Assembly (NCBI GenBank): GCA_016218715.1
Contig: JACRDG010000032.1
Span: 124,001-188,000, forward strand
DNA from: Desulfomonile tiedjei
Lineage (GTDB): Bacteria > Desulfobacterota > Desulfomonilia > Desulfomonilales > Desulfomonilaceae
DNA: 64,000 nt
Direction of reading: 5' to 3'
Shown: in pieces, positions 1-8,219 of the stretch
Layout: each line of letters begins with the position of its first letter
Numbering within the stretch: the first letter of the stretch is position 1
The notes under the pieces: generated by a model
Told to the model about the DNA's origin: nothing
What the model saw: the letters and a program-made list of their open reading frames with translations, nothing else
Databases searched by the model: none
Program-made: the position numbers and the translations under genes

Positions 1-465
1 CCTGAACTGAACCCCGACTTTGTGAACATCGTCAGCGCACTGACCAACGCCAGCCCTTATTTTCAGTTGCTTTCCATGGAACTGATCGAATTCGACATCG
101 GCCGGTCTCGGATCGAGATCCCCGTGAATCGCAAGCATCTTCAGCCTTTCGGAAACGTACATGGCGGCGTGTTTTGCAGCATAATCGATGCCGCGGCTTT
201 CTGGGCTTGCTTTGCCGAAGTGGAAGAGGACGTCGGCATGACGTCGGTCGACCTGAAACTGAACTATCTCGCTCCGAGCGCAGGGGGAAAGCTCATCGCG
301 ATCGGACGCCGCATCAAGCTGGGAAAAACCTTGGGCCTGGCGGAGGCTCAGGTCATGGACGAGGACAGCAAGGTCCTGGCTCACGGCACGTCAACGCTCA
401 TGGTGTTGCCTGGCTTGTCGTTCAACCGAGAGGTGGCGCTGCCGCCCAAATTCATTGACTTGTGA
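1..465 (+). CDS. PaaI-type hotdog thioesterase, 5' end outside window
   Basis: Hotdog-fold thioesterase expected to hydrolyse acyl-CoA thioesters in the cytoplasm; the substrate cannot be read from the sequence. The family signature is clear: a G-N-V-H-G-G-V turn followed by the central helix (SIIDAAAFWA), then the strand TSVDLKLNYLAPS. The frame stays open to the left edge, and the residues before the GTG at 22 (PELNPDF) look like a normal family N-terminus. I therefore treat the gene as truncated by the window rather than starting at 22. Most of the expected length is present. A repeat element follows it. Confidence 0.8.
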   Translation, partial: PELNPDFVNIVSALTNASPYFQLLSMELIEFDIGRSRIEIPVNRKHLQPFGNVHGGVFCSIIDAAAFWACFAEVEEDVGMTSVDLKLNYLAPSAGGKLIAIGRRIKLGKTLGLAEAQVMDEDSKVLAHGTSTLMVLPGLSFNREVALPPKFIDL

Positions 466-520
466 CCGGGCGGATTGCGGGCAACCCGGATTCAGCCAGG
501 GGTACTCCGTCGGTGGAGAA

Positions 521-612
521 CAAAATGACCGGCAAGATGCCTGTCCCGCCAATACAGCCAGAGAGGTCCCGGTGATGCACGGAGAACGCGTGCCACGGGA
601 ATACGGCATCGA
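521..612. repeat. dispersed intergenic repeat, copy 1 of the 'CAGCCAGAGAGG' family
   Basis: This stretch shares an ordered series of blocks with 58965-59060: GGCAAGATGCCTGTCCC, then ATACAGCCAGAGAGG, GATGCACGGA, AACGCGT and GGAATACG. Blocks are conserved in order with small changes between them, which indicates a dispersed repeat rather than coding sequence. A shorter fragment of the first block (GACAGGCAAGATGCCT) recurs near 48593. It lies between the thioesterase and the amidohydrolase. Confidence 0.6.
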
Positions 613-659
613 ATTCATGCAAAAGTGTATTTTGTGCACAAGGAAACCGGAGGTTGGCT

Positions 660-1403
660 GTGGATGATCTTGTGCTCGACTCCCACGCTCATTGTGGACT
701 CACGGTACCGTTCCAGGGACTCTGCGCGGAATGGGACACAGGTGAAATAGAAGGTGGGGTCCTCTTTTCGCCGGTCGAAGAGATCTACGACCGCGACGAT
801 CCGCGTTTCACCGATTCGACCGACTACCAGAAGAGCCGCCGCCGAGTGCATAAGTATCTCCTGGACGTTGCGATGAGGGAACACATCTATCCGTTTTTTT
901 TCGTGTGGAACGATTTTGCTTCCATCCCCGAGGGTTTCGCGGGGGTCAAATGGCATAGACACCCCAACGAGCCCGACTATCGCTACGACAGCCCGGAGTG
1001 TGCAAGGTTGCTGGAAGAGATCTGTGCGCGACAGCTTCCGGTCGTCCTGGAAGAGGAGTTTTCGAACACTCTGGCATTCATCATGAGAGTCGCCGAGCGG
1101 ACCACCGTGATCATTCCCCACATGGGTGGACTCAGCGGCGGATACGACCGCCTTAAGAGCATCGGGGTCTTCTCAAGCAAGAGCGTGTGGGTGGATACCG
1201 CCCTGGCAGGGGTCTCCGAAATCAGAGACTTTGCCGAGACGTATGGTACGGAGCGCATCCTGTTCGGATCGGACTATCCCTTCGGCAACCCTCCGCAGGA
1301 GAAAGAGAAGATTCTCGACCTTTTCACGGGGAGCGATCGCTCGGCGATCCTTTCGGGCAATCTGCAACGGCTCCTGAGCGTGACGGCAGAGACCGGCGGA
1401 TAG
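660..1403 (+). CDS. amidohydrolase-family metal-dependent hydrolase
   Basis: TIM-barrel amidohydrolase (amidohydrolase_2/ACMSD-like) of about 247 residues; substrate unknown. The first metal-binding strand reads DSHAH at residues 8-12, the late strand carries VIIPHMGG, and the C-terminal metal aspartate lies in LFGSDYPFG. The strand that usually carries a histidine reads VVLEEEFSN here, so one ligand may be acidic or absent. I chose the GTG at 660 because GGAGG at 649-653 sits six bases upstream; a TTG at 654 lies too close to that site. No enzyme partner is adjacent, since intergenic repeats flank the gene on both sides. Confidence 0.75.
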   Translation: MDDLVLDSHAHCGLTVPFQGLCAEWDTGEIEGGVLFSPVEEIYDRDDPRFTDSTDYQKSRRRVHKYLLDVAMREHIYPFFFVWNDFASIPEGFAGVKWHRHPNEPDYRYDSPECARLLEEICARQLPVVLEEEFSNTLAFIMRVAERTTVIIPHMGGLSGGYDRLKSIGVFSSKSVWVDTALAGVSEIRDFAETYGTERILFGSDYPFGNPPQEKEKILDLFTGSDRSAILSGNLQRLLSVTAETGG

Positions 1404-1410
1404 ACGCCTC

Positions 1411-1503
1411 GATACCGCGTCGCGATCCAAAGAGTAACGATGGGGGGAACCTATTTGAAAAGAGGTTTCCGCCCGGATTATTTCGTTGACTACGAATCGG
1501 TAT
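1411..1503. repeat. short palindromic element with terminal inverted repeats (copy 1)
   Basis: The left end GATACCGCGTCGCGATCC is an imperfect inverse of the right end, which finishes ...CGAATCGGTAT. The core is a hairpin whose arms are GGGGGGAACCT and AGGTTTCCGCCC. Related copies lie at 34922-35006, 45250-45468, 47346-47577 and 61951-62038. It starts eight bases after the amidohydrolase stop codon and could also work as a transcription terminator. The rest of the gap to 1768 holds a 12-base perfect palindrome, GATAGTACTATC (1628-1639), and no gene that I can support. Confidence 0.7.
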
Positions 1504-1768
1504 GCGTGATTCCTGTCCCTCTTCAACTACGGTGCCGAGCAATGAACCGGCGGGTACTCCACCTCTCTTTCACAGTCAATGGGATTCACTCTCGCAAAAG
1601 CTGCTCTTGACGGGACCGCCCGTTATCTGATAGTACTATCAATCCTTGGCTGTGCGGCAGAACGCGGCTTGAGCCGCGGTGGCACGGTCGAGAAGTGCAG
1701 GAAGCCCGCGGAAACTGTAGCCGCGTTTCACGGTTTCACACGCAGATCCCAAAATCGGTTTCCGACGG

Positions 1769-1894
1769 ACGTGACCGTGGTCGGTGATCGGTAGAGGGCG
1801 ACCTGGAGTTACTTACCCCGTCAGGTCTGGAAAGAAGCAGCGGAAGTAATCTCGGGGGTCGGCCTTCAACACCGGTCACCGACCGCGGTCGCGT
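1769..1894 (+). ncRNA. ffs: signal recognition particle RNA (4.5S RNA)
   Basis: The apical domain carries the hallmark GUCAGGUCUGGAAAGAAGCAG (about 1820-1840), with the GGAA-type tetraloop region and the internal loop that binds Ffh. The flanks pair over a long stem: 1770-1792 is complementary to 1871-1893, allowing a few G-U pairs, with further pairing inside (ACTTACC near 1810-1816 with the GGAAGTAAT region near 1841-1849). Together this gives the rod-like small bacterial SRP RNA. It lies just upstream of dnaX, a common arrangement. Ends are estimated from the stem and may be a few bases off. Confidence 0.93.
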
Positions 1895-1919
1895 CCCCTC
1901 TCACGGAAAATCCAGCCGC

Positions 1920-3683
1920 ATGCCGTCCTATCTGGTTCTTGCCCGAAAATACAGACCCACGACCTTCAGTGAAGTGGTCGGCCAGGACCACGTCATCAAG
2001 ACGTTGGTCAATTCTATCTTGTCGGGTCGTGTCGCTCACGCGTTCCTTTTTTGTGGGGTTCGCGGGGTCGGCAAGACGACGGTCGCGCGCATTCTCGCCA
2101 AGTCGCTGAACTGCACCTCACGCGGGGAAGGGGACGCGAACCCCTGTAACCAGTGTACGAACTGTCGGGAAATCGCGGGCGGGACGAGTCTCGACGTCCA
2201 GGAAATCGACGGCGCATCGAACACATCGGTGGAAAACATTAGGGAGATCAACGAAAACATCAAGTATCCTCCTGTCAGTTCCCCGTACAAAATCATCATC
2301 ATTGACGAAGTCCATATGATCTCCATCAACGCGTTTAACGCGTTGTTGAAAACCCTCGAAGAACCTCCACCGCACGCCAAGTTCATGTTTGCCACTACCG
2401 AGTCCCACAAGGTACCCGCGACGATTAATTCCCGCTGCCAGCGGTTCAACTTCCGTACCATAGCTCTGCGGGAGATCGTCGACGGGATGGCTCGCATACT
2501 GGTACAGGAAGGGATCGACGCAGACGACGAGGCGCTGGCTCTCGTTGCGCGTGAGGCCCAGGGCTCGTTCAGGGACGCATTGAGCCTTCTCGACCAGGTG
2601 ATCGCGTTCAGCCCGGGCACCATTACCGCGGCCGACGTGATCGGTATCCTCGGAATCGCAGGGCGGGAATGTTTCAGCCGCCTCATGGCAGCGGTGCTGG
2701 ATCGCGATCCGTCTGGAGCCCTCGCGGTGGTTCACGAGCTTTTTGAAGAGGGTTACGATCCGGAACAGTTTGTGATGGACCTCCTCCATTACGTGCGGAA
2801 CATGGTCGTCGTGAAGACGATTCCGCCAGCCGATCGAGGAACCGGGACGATCGATGCGCTCCCCTCGGAAATCGAGCAGTTGGAACACCTGGCGGGCCGC
2901 ACGTCTCCCGAGCACCTGCAGAACCTCTTCGCGGTGCTCCTGCGCGCGGAACCGGAAGTGAAGCGATCCTCGAACCCGTGGATCGCTCTGGACATGTTGG
3001 CGCTGAAGATGGCCCACGCCCCTGACGTCGTGGATCTCGCCGAGCTGCTCCGGAGAATGGACTCGGGTGGCTCAACCCCAACGAGGATAGCGGCGCGGCC
3101 GCAGGCGCCTTCTCCTCGCGCGTCAGCGCCGGCAGCAAAGCATGCCCCTCGGACGAGCCAGGCCGCGGCAGCTCCGGTCGCTCCAGCGAAAGCGGAACGC
3201 GAAGAAGCCGAAGAGATCCCTGCTGAGAGCTTCACGATCATGGAGGTGACTCCGTTGCCGAGCGAGTCGCCTGACGAGCTGTGGGCCATCCTGAAGGAAC
3301 GTGTCGGTCAGTCGGCCCGGGACGCGGCCCTCCGCTCGGTGATGGATCACGGCAAACTCATCTCCGTAGGGCCTACTGAAGTGGAAATCGGCTTCACCAA
3401 GGCTTTCTACCGGAGCGAATTCGAGAACCGGCTCACATCGAGAAGCGAAGTCAAGCGGGTCTTCGAGGAGATCTTCGGCAAGGCCAAGATCAAAACGCTC
3501 ACCCTGGCCACGGAGACCCCCCTCGATACCGAAAAACCGTACGCTCCGCCCCCGGACGGTCAAACGGACCTGGACAGAGCGCTGCGACACGAGGCCCAGG
3601 ACAATCCCGTGACCAAGGCTGTCCTCGCTGAATTCGAGGACAGCTCCATCGAGTTCATCAAGATCCTGGCCCCAAAGTCTTAG
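1920..3683 (+). CDS. dnaX: DNA polymerase III subunit tau/gamma
   Basis: Clamp-loader ATPase of the replicative polymerase. The N-terminus has the DnaX signature (VLARKYRPTTFSEVVGQ), a Walker A GVRGVGKTT at residues 46-54, four zinc-binding cysteines around residues 65-82, and the Walker B segment IIIDEVHM. Domain III follows, then a Pro/Ala-rich linker around residues 380-430 and a tau-like C-terminal domain to residue 587. I saw no obvious slippery A-run in the linker, so there is no sign of programmed gamma production. The usual downstream partners ybaB and recR are not next to it. The ATG at 1920 lies 26 bases after the SRP RNA end and lacks a strong ribosome site. Confidence 0.97.
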   Translation: MPSYLVLARKYRPTTFSEVVGQDHVIKTLVNSILSGRVAHAFLFCGVRGVGKTTVARILAKSLNCTSRGEGDANPCNQCTNCREIAGGTSLDVQEIDGASNTSVENIREINENIKYPPVSSPYKIIIIDEVHMISINAFNALLKTLEEPPPHAKFMFATTESHKVPATINSRCQRFNFRTIALREIVDGMARILVQEGIDADDEALALVAREAQGSFRDALSLLDQVIAFSPGTITAADVIGILGIAGRECFSRLMAAVLDRDPSGALAVVHELFEEGYDPEQFVMDLLHYVRNMVVVKTIPPADRGTGTIDALPSEIEQLEHLAGRTSPEHLQNLFAVLLRAEPEVKRSSNPWIALDMLALKMAHAPDVVDLAELLRRMDSGGSTPTRIAARPQAPSPRASAPAAKHAPRTSQAAAAPVAPAKAEREEAEEIPAESFTIMEVTPLPSESPDELWAILKERVGQSARDAALRSVMDHGKLISVGPTEVEIGFTKAFYRSEFENRLTSRSEVKRVFEEIFGKAKIKTLTLATETPLDTEKPYAPPPDGQTDLDRALRHEAQDNPVTKAVLAEFEDSSIEFIKILAPKS

Positions 3684-3746
3684 GAGTGGCAGCCGCGCAC
3701 CGCGAGCCTTCTGGTGATTGTTGGCCGTGGAGGCTGCGTCGTTCCC

Positions 3747-3775
3747 TTGACAGACGCCGCTCAAGATTTTAACCT
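3747..3775 (+). promoter_or_regulatory. possible sigma70 promoter before the Cys-rich small gene
   Basis: TTGACA at 3747-3752 is separated by 17 bases from TAACCT at 3770-3775. The -35 box is perfect and the -10 box is weak. It lies 35 bases upstream of the small gene at 3810, so that gene may be transcribed separately from dnaX. Confidence 0.45.
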
Positions 3776-3809
3776 TGAAGAGCGTGGAATTTTTTCATAG
3801 GAGATCTCA

Positions 3810-4136
3810 ATGGCTGGATGTAAAAGTTGTTCAGGCAGATCACCTGACGCGACCTGTAAACCCGTGGGGAAGGCCGAAAAACTTCAGAAGGGGGAGAGGT
3901 CGGACAACCCGCGTTACCCTCACATATTAGTCGGAAAGCAGGCAATGTATTCGGACAATCAAGTCCAGATGATCGTAACGGTGCTCTCGGACAATTGCGA
4001 CGAGGCCTGCGATTGCTTTACCCTGAGGCCTCAGCTTATTCTCAAAGGCCCCAAGAGCGGGGCCGCGGAGAGCGAGACGTTTGAAGTCTCTCAAACCGCT
4101 GGCGAGACGTGCTGGAAGCTTTCCGCCCTCATCTGA
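3810..4136 (+). CDS. small Cys-rich protein of unknown function
   Basis: 108 residues; I do not recognise the family. The N-terminus starts MAGCKSCSGRS with closely spaced cysteines, and a second group CDEACDC lies around residues 83-89 with one more cysteine near the C-terminus. This pattern could bind a metal or cluster, but nothing proves it. No signal peptide or membrane segment is visible, so the protein is probably cytoplasmic. The ATG at 3810 has a good ribosome site (AGGAGA, about six bases upstream). It has its own candidate promoter and stands alone between dnaX and the cytochrome b5-like gene. Confidence 0.7.
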   Translation: MAGCKSCSGRSPDATCKPVGKAEKLQKGERSDNPRYPHILVGKQAMYSDNQVQMIVTVLSDNCDEACDCFTLRPQLILKGPKSGAAESETFEVSQTAGETCWKLSALI

Positions 4137-4423
4137 TCTCGAAGCGAAACAGGCAGGGCCCTGGATGCCCAGCCGGTCGGGCTCAGGAAGCCGATACACC
4201 ACTCGGGAAGAAGCCTGCCGGTCCCGGTTGAGACGGGCAGGCTCTCCGTGTGGAATTCCCGGCTGACATGCGCCCGCTCCCGGTAGGCAGGCACAGAACA
4301 CTATTCTGTCTGGGGCGCACCGGCCCCTATCTTGCCCAAACGATTGCCGAACCACAACACGTACTGCATGTCATGGGGGTCAAGGATAGCTGTAGCCCTC
4401 CATTGATCGAGAGAGAGTCGTCG

Positions 4424-5140
4424 ATGAAGGTTTTTTCACCCGAAGAGCTTGCTCGTCAGGATCGGGCACGGACTTTGGTCGCAGTGAACGGGAACGTGTA
4501 CGACGTCTCTTCCAGCAAGCGATGGGCTGGCGGCAAGCACATGAACCGCCATGACGCAGGGTCTGATTTGACCGACGCGATCAACGCGGCTCCCCATGGA
4601 CCGGAAGTGTTGGAACGATTCGAGGTCGTCGGCACGTACGAGGAGAAGCCGGTAGAGCCTACGGTGGGGATCAAGGGAAAGGTCGAGGCCTGGCTGGACA
4701 CGAATCCGTTCTTTCGCCGGCATCCCCACCCCGCGGTGGTCCATTTCCCGGTGGCCTTGTTACCCGCAGCGCTCTGCTTCGCCGTGGCTGCCCGGGTCAC
4801 CGGTTCGGCCCGTACCGAATGGGCGGCCTTTTGTTGTCTGATCGCAGTCCTGTTGGTGCTCCCTGCGGCCATTGCCACCGGCTACTTCACATGGTGGATG
4901 AACTATGCGAAGGCGGAGAGCCCGACTATTCGGGCGAAGCGTCGGCTTGCGTGGGTGCTGCTGGTCGCCGTGTCCTTGGAGGTTCTCCTGCGGGGCGTAT
5001 TTGTGCGAGATGCGCTGCGTCTGGAAGATCCTTACGTTATCGTTTACCTTGTTGGCCTGATCGTTCTGGCCGCGCTGGGTTCGGTTATCGGCTATCTGGG
5101 AGGAACGCTCACGTTCCCCTATGAGCGGCACCTGTCCTGA
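4424..5140 (+). CDS. cytochrome b5-like domain fused to DUF2231 membrane protein
   Basis: About 238 residues. Residues 1-75 form a short prokaryotic cytochrome b5-like heme/steroid-binding domain: VNGNVYDVSSS is followed by W-x-G-G-K-H and R-H-D-A-G, which carry the two expected ligand histidines. Residues 95-238 hold about four hydrophobic helices and begin with the H-P-x-x-V-H-F-P-V motif of DUF2231. The likely role is a membrane-anchored redox or heme protein; substrate and partners are unknown. I chose the ATG at 4424 because the b5 domain begins there, while the open frame upstream (from 4250) does not resemble the family. The UbiA gene follows 130 bases downstream. Confidence 0.82.
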   Translation: MKVFSPEELARQDRARTLVAVNGNVYDVSSSKRWAGGKHMNRHDAGSDLTDAINAAPHGPEVLERFEVVGTYEEKPVEPTVGIKGKVEAWLDTNPFFRRHPHPAVVHFPVALLPAALCFAVAARVTGSARTEWAAFCCLIAVLLVLPAAIATGYFTWWMNYAKAESPTIRAKRRLAWVLLVAVSLEVLLRGVFVRDALRLEDPYVIVYLVGLIVLAALGSVIGYLGGTLTFPYERHLS

Positions 5141-5270
5141 CGTGGAGGATCGCCGGGAAGATCCCGGCGCCACTGAGGCCCCGTCCCTTCCTTCCGGGAG
5201 GAGCGAGTGGCTGCGGGGTTCGTTTGACAGTGGCGGAGCATGAGAACTTGACGCGGAAGGAGTAACCGCC

Positions 5271-6230
5271 ATGAACCACACGACCAGTGAGACGCTTCAG
5301 CCTGAAGGGTTCGCGCCTGTCGCGAGCTGGAAGCTCTTTCTGGGACTCTCGCGCACTCCCCACGGCGTACTCGACCTCGCGACCCCTTGTATGGCAGCCT
5401 TGCTCTGGCTCGGCCACTTTCCGCCTACTTCCGTCGTGGTGGTGGGCTTGATCACTGCGTTTGCAGGCTATACCGCGGTCTATGCGCTCAACGATCTCGT
5501 CGATTACCGGGTGGACCAGGAACGCCTGTCACTGCGGGAGAGAACGGAAGCCCATTTCGATGTGGACGAATTCATGATGCGACATCCGGTGGCTCAAGGG
5601 GCGCTGCCGTTTGCCAGCGGCCTCACATGGTTTGCCTTCTGGTCGGTGGTTGCGCTTGTAGGTGCCTGGTGGCTCAATCCGTTCTGCGCGCTCCTCTTTG
5701 CTGCGTCCGCGGGGATGGAGGCTATCTATTGCAAGCTCTTGCGGGTCACTCATCTGAAGATCGTCCCGTCGGCAATCGTGAAGGCGAGCGGCGGGCTGGC
5801 CGGCGTCCTTGCCGTCGATCCGAGCCCGTCCCTCGGATTCGTCGCGGTGTTGACCCTCTGGCTTGCTGCCTGGGAGGTTGGAGGCCAGAATATCGCCAAC
5901 GATATTGCTGACCTGGATGACGATTCCCGAGTTGCCGCGAAAACGACCCCGACCGTGAAAGGGATACCGGAATCGGTGTTCAGGCTGCTCTGTGCGGTCG
6001 GAATGTCTGCGTTCGGCGGAGTGGCTATCTACTGGCTGGCAGGCCAAGGGGTTGGGTGGTTGTATCCCATCGGCGCGGCATTGCTGGGATGGAAGTTCCT
6101 GGTAGGTCCTGCCCGCGAGGTCTACAGAAATCCAACGCCGGGCACCGCGGCAAAGCTGTTCAATCAAGCCAGCTACGTACCGGTGACGTTCCTCGCACTC
6201 GTGGTGGTCTCCATCCTGCTCCCCGTCTGA
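5271..6230 (+). CDS. UbiA-family prenyltransferase
   Basis: Integral membrane prenyltransferase of 319 residues with about eight to nine hydrophobic helices. Both Asp-rich motifs that bind Mg-prenyl diphosphate are present: NDLVDYRVD around residues 74-82 and NDIADLDDD around residues 209-217. It should transfer an isoprenoid chain to an aromatic or similar acceptor. The acceptor cannot be named, because no other quinone or heme-A genes are adjacent, only the b5-DUF2231 protein before it and a methyltransferase after it. The ATG at 5271 is preceded by GAAGGAG. Confidence 0.88.
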   Translation: MNHTTSETLQPEGFAPVASWKLFLGLSRTPHGVLDLATPCMAALLWLGHFPPTSVVVVGLITAFAGYTAVYALNDLVDYRVDQERLSLRERTEAHFDVDEFMMRHPVAQGALPFASGLTWFAFWSVVALVGAWWLNPFCALLFAASAGMEAIYCKLLRVTHLKIVPSAIVKASGGLAGVLAVDPSPSLGFVAVLTLWLAAWEVGGQNIANDIADLDDDSRVAAKTTPTVKGIPESVFRLLCAVGMSAFGGVAIYWLAGQGVGWLYPIGAALLGWKFLVGPAREVYRNPTPGTAAKLFNQASYVPVTFLALVVVSILLPV

Positions 6231-6239
6231 CGGAAAGGT

Positions 6240-6335
6240 CCCGCAGGATGTGGTGAGCGAAGCGAACCGCAACTGCCGAGAGAATACCTCGAACGATGCG
6301 GTTCCCGATGGTCACCGCATCCTACACCTGCGTCC
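6240..6335. repeat. intergenic palindromic repeat fragment
   Basis: The block GGTGAGCGAAGCGAACCGCA at 6252-6271 recurs with one or two changes at 59068-59087. Just after it, GATGCGGT and ACCGCATC (6295-6321) form a short hairpin. It lies between the UbiA gene and the methyltransferase, and runs under the first possible start codon of the latter. Confidence 0.5.
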
Positions 6336-6388
6336 AAGAATACGTCACCGTATTTACGCCACAGAGTACTGAGCCTACGAGAGACATT

Positions 6389-7015
6389 GTGACAGCAGAT
6401 TCCGCTGACAGAGACCAGATGCTCATGAACTGGCCCGAACGGGTCTGGATCTACAGCCCCATTCGGCCTCTATTTCAGCGGAGAGAGATCGGAAAATGGC
6501 TCAAGATCGCGAAGCCCGCGAAGCTCGAACGGGTGCTGGAAATCGGATGCGGTCTCGGACGCGGGGCAGCGCTGCTCGCGCGAAAGATGGGCTTCAGAAA
6601 CGTGGTCGCGTTCGATCTGGAAGAGATCCTCATCCGCCGAGCCAGGCGAATCCTGCCGAGCGGCCTTGCAGAGACGGTGACCTTCTTTGTGGGAGACGCT
6701 CAGGACCTCCCGTTCCCCGACGCGGGCTTTGACGCGGTGGTCAATTTCGGGATCATCCACCACGTCCTCGACTGGCGCGGCTGCATCGCGGAAATCAGCC
6801 GAGTGCTCGAACCCGGCGGTTTCTTCTATTTCGAAGAGATCTACCCACCCCTTTACGCGAATTTCCTCCTGAAACGCATGCTCCGCCATCCGACGGAAGA
6901 TCGTTTCTACGGCCCGGATTTTCTGACCGCGCTCCAATCGAACGGATTACAATTGCAGCCGGGAGTCTGCACGGATTCCCGGTTCGGGATCGTCGGCGCT
7001 GCCCGGAAGATCTAG
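6389..7015 (+). CDS. class I SAM-dependent methyltransferase
   Basis: About 208 residues with a clear Rossmann methyltransferase fold. Motif I is VLEIGCGLGRGAALLA, the acidic end of strand 2 lies in VAFDLEE, motif II is DAQDLPFPDAGFDAVV, and post-motif features FGIIHHVLDW and EPGGFFYFEEIYPP follow. The acceptor is unknown; position after a UbiA prenyltransferase makes a prenylated aromatic possible but unproven. The ATG at 6296 falls in a repeat, so I prefer the GTG at 6389 (purine-rich CGAGAGA upstream) or the ATG at 6419. Confidence 0.78.
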   Translation: MTADSADRDQMLMNWPERVWIYSPIRPLFQRREIGKWLKIAKPAKLERVLEIGCGLGRGAALLARKMGFRNVVAFDLEEILIRRARRILPSGLAETVTFFVGDAQDLPFPDAGFDAVVNFGIIHHVLDWRGCIAEISRVLEPGGFFYFEEIYPPLYANFLLKRMLRHPTEDRFYGPDFLTALQSNGLQLQPGVCTDSRFGIVGAARKI

Positions 7016-7103
7016 CAACCCCCGTCTTGGAAAGCAGATTCGTATCTGGCAACAGACATGCCGTCGCTGCTTCTTGACGTCGAGCCAAATGGCAAATAAT
7101 ATA

Positions 7104-7132
7104 TTGACAGATGGCACTAGTCGATCGATAGT
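7104..7132 (+). promoter_or_regulatory. promoter and possible operator of the Xre/RES toxin-antitoxin pair
   Basis: TTGACA (7104-7109), 17 bases, GATAGT (7127-7132). The spacer and -10 overlap the palindrome TCGATCGA (7121-7128), a suitable place for an antitoxin to bind and repress its own operon. The translation start of the antitoxin must therefore lie after about 7139. Confidence 0.6.
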
Positions 7133-7162
7133 ATGTGGAGATCGAAAATGAGAGGTTGCCCC

Positions 7163-7660
7163 ATGTCTGGGACCAGAGGACAGACGACTTCGCACGATCC
7201 AAAATCGGCCGCTCGGAAGAGGGCGCCTTCCGGCACCGGCAGGCGTGCAAGCCGCAGGTACCTCTCCTTGCTCGGCCTCGATGTCAAGGAAACCGCGGAA
7301 CTGCTCCGACAGATTCGACAAGGACTCCCCTACCGTTCGTTGGTCCATTTCATGGCCGCAACCGATCTTCGGAAGGAAGATGCCATCACCTTAGTGCGAA
7401 TCTCTTCCAGGACACTCAGTAGACGGAAAGATCAGGGTCGCCTTATGCCTGAAGAGTCGGATCGGTTGGTCCGAGCAGCACAGATCTTTGCTCAAGCACT
7501 GGATCTGTTCGAAGGCGACGTTGAATCCGCCCGCGAGTGGCTTACCATCTCGCAGCCTGCGCTGGGAGGATCCACCCCCATTGAGTTCGCGGCAACCGAG
7601 GTAGGAGCCCGGGAAGTGGAAGCGCTCATAGGACGCCTCGAGTATGGGGTCCCGTCGTGA
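7163..7660 (+). CDS. antitoxin of Xre/MbcA/ParS type (DUF2384)
   Basis: Antitoxin of a RES-Xre type II module, about 165 residues. After a basic, low-complexity N-terminus there is an Xre-like helical region with DAITLVRISSRTLSRRK, and then the C-terminal toxin-binding (DUF2384) domain with SDRLVRAAQIFAQALDLF and ISQPALGGSTPIEF. It should neutralise the downstream RES toxin and probably represses the shared promoter. The ATG at 7163 has GAGAGG seven bases upstream; an ATG at 7148 is possible, but a start at 7133 would lie inside the -10 box. Its stop overlaps the toxin start. Confidence 0.87.
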   Translation: MSGTRGQTTSHDPKSAARKRAPSGTGRRASRRYLSLLGLDVKETAELLRQIRQGLPYRSLVHFMAATDLRKEDAITLVRISSRTLSRRKDQGRLMPEESDRLVRAAQIFAQALDLFEGDVESAREWLTISQPALGGSTPIEFAATEVGAREVEALIGRLEYGVPS

Positions 7661-8127
7661 TGCTCAGGGCTTGGCGCATCGTCAAGAAGAAGCACGCGGC
7701 ACATGCCTTTGACGGGGAGGGGGCGCGGCTGTATGGGAGCCGCTGGTCAACTCCGGGTAATCGTGTTGTTTTTGTTTCCGAGACCCTTTCGTTGGCGATT
7801 CTGGAAGTCTTGGTCCATCTCCACATGAGCCCAGCATTGCGCCACTATGTTGTCTTCACCGGGGATTTCTCGGAGGAATTGGTCCAAGTTCTGGACAAGA
7901 GCCGGTTGCCGAAGAATTGGCGGCACTTCCCAGCTCCACCGGAGACTCAGGCACTTGGTGACGACTGGATAGAGAGTGCACCTTCACTTCTTCTTCGCGT
8001 ACCCAGTGCGATTGTGCCCGGTGAGCACAATTATCTAATCAACCGGAGCCACCCGCAATTCTCACAGGTATCGATCGCCGGACCCAAGCCGCTCGACATC
8101 GATGGGAGGGTCTTCAGGTACAAATAG
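7660..8127 (+). CDS. RES-domain toxin (NAD+-degrading family)
   Basis: 155-residue RES domain protein. Family features are visible: an N-terminal AWRIVKKKHA, the G-x-G-A-R-L-Y-G-S-R-W segment around residues 20-30 whose Arg and Tyr are conserved, and the late LLRVPSAIVPGEHNYLINRS segment containing the R and S of the name motif. Characterised relatives deplete cellular NAD+. The start codon overlaps the antitoxin stop (TGATG), giving translational coupling; a GTG three bases earlier is an alternative. The length is normal and no damage is seen, so the pair looks intact. Confidence 0.9.
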   Translation: MLRAWRIVKKKHAAHAFDGEGARLYGSRWSTPGNRVVFVSETLSLAILEVLVHLHMSPALRHYVVFTGDFSEELVQVLDKSRLPKNWRHFPAPPETQALGDDWIESAPSLLLRVPSAIVPGEHNYLINRSHPQFSQVSIAGPKPLDIDGRVFRYK

Positions 8128-8219
8128 TAACCGATTGTCATACGCTTTCTCGGTCAAACGGTGAACAGGGTAAACGGACACAGACCTTGACCCACTCAGC
8201 CGCTATTGAGGAGAACATG

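Noticed and set aside
1920-3683. Programmed frameshift in dnaX giving gamma
   Set aside because: I looked for an A-AAA-AAG type slippery run in the linker and saw none.
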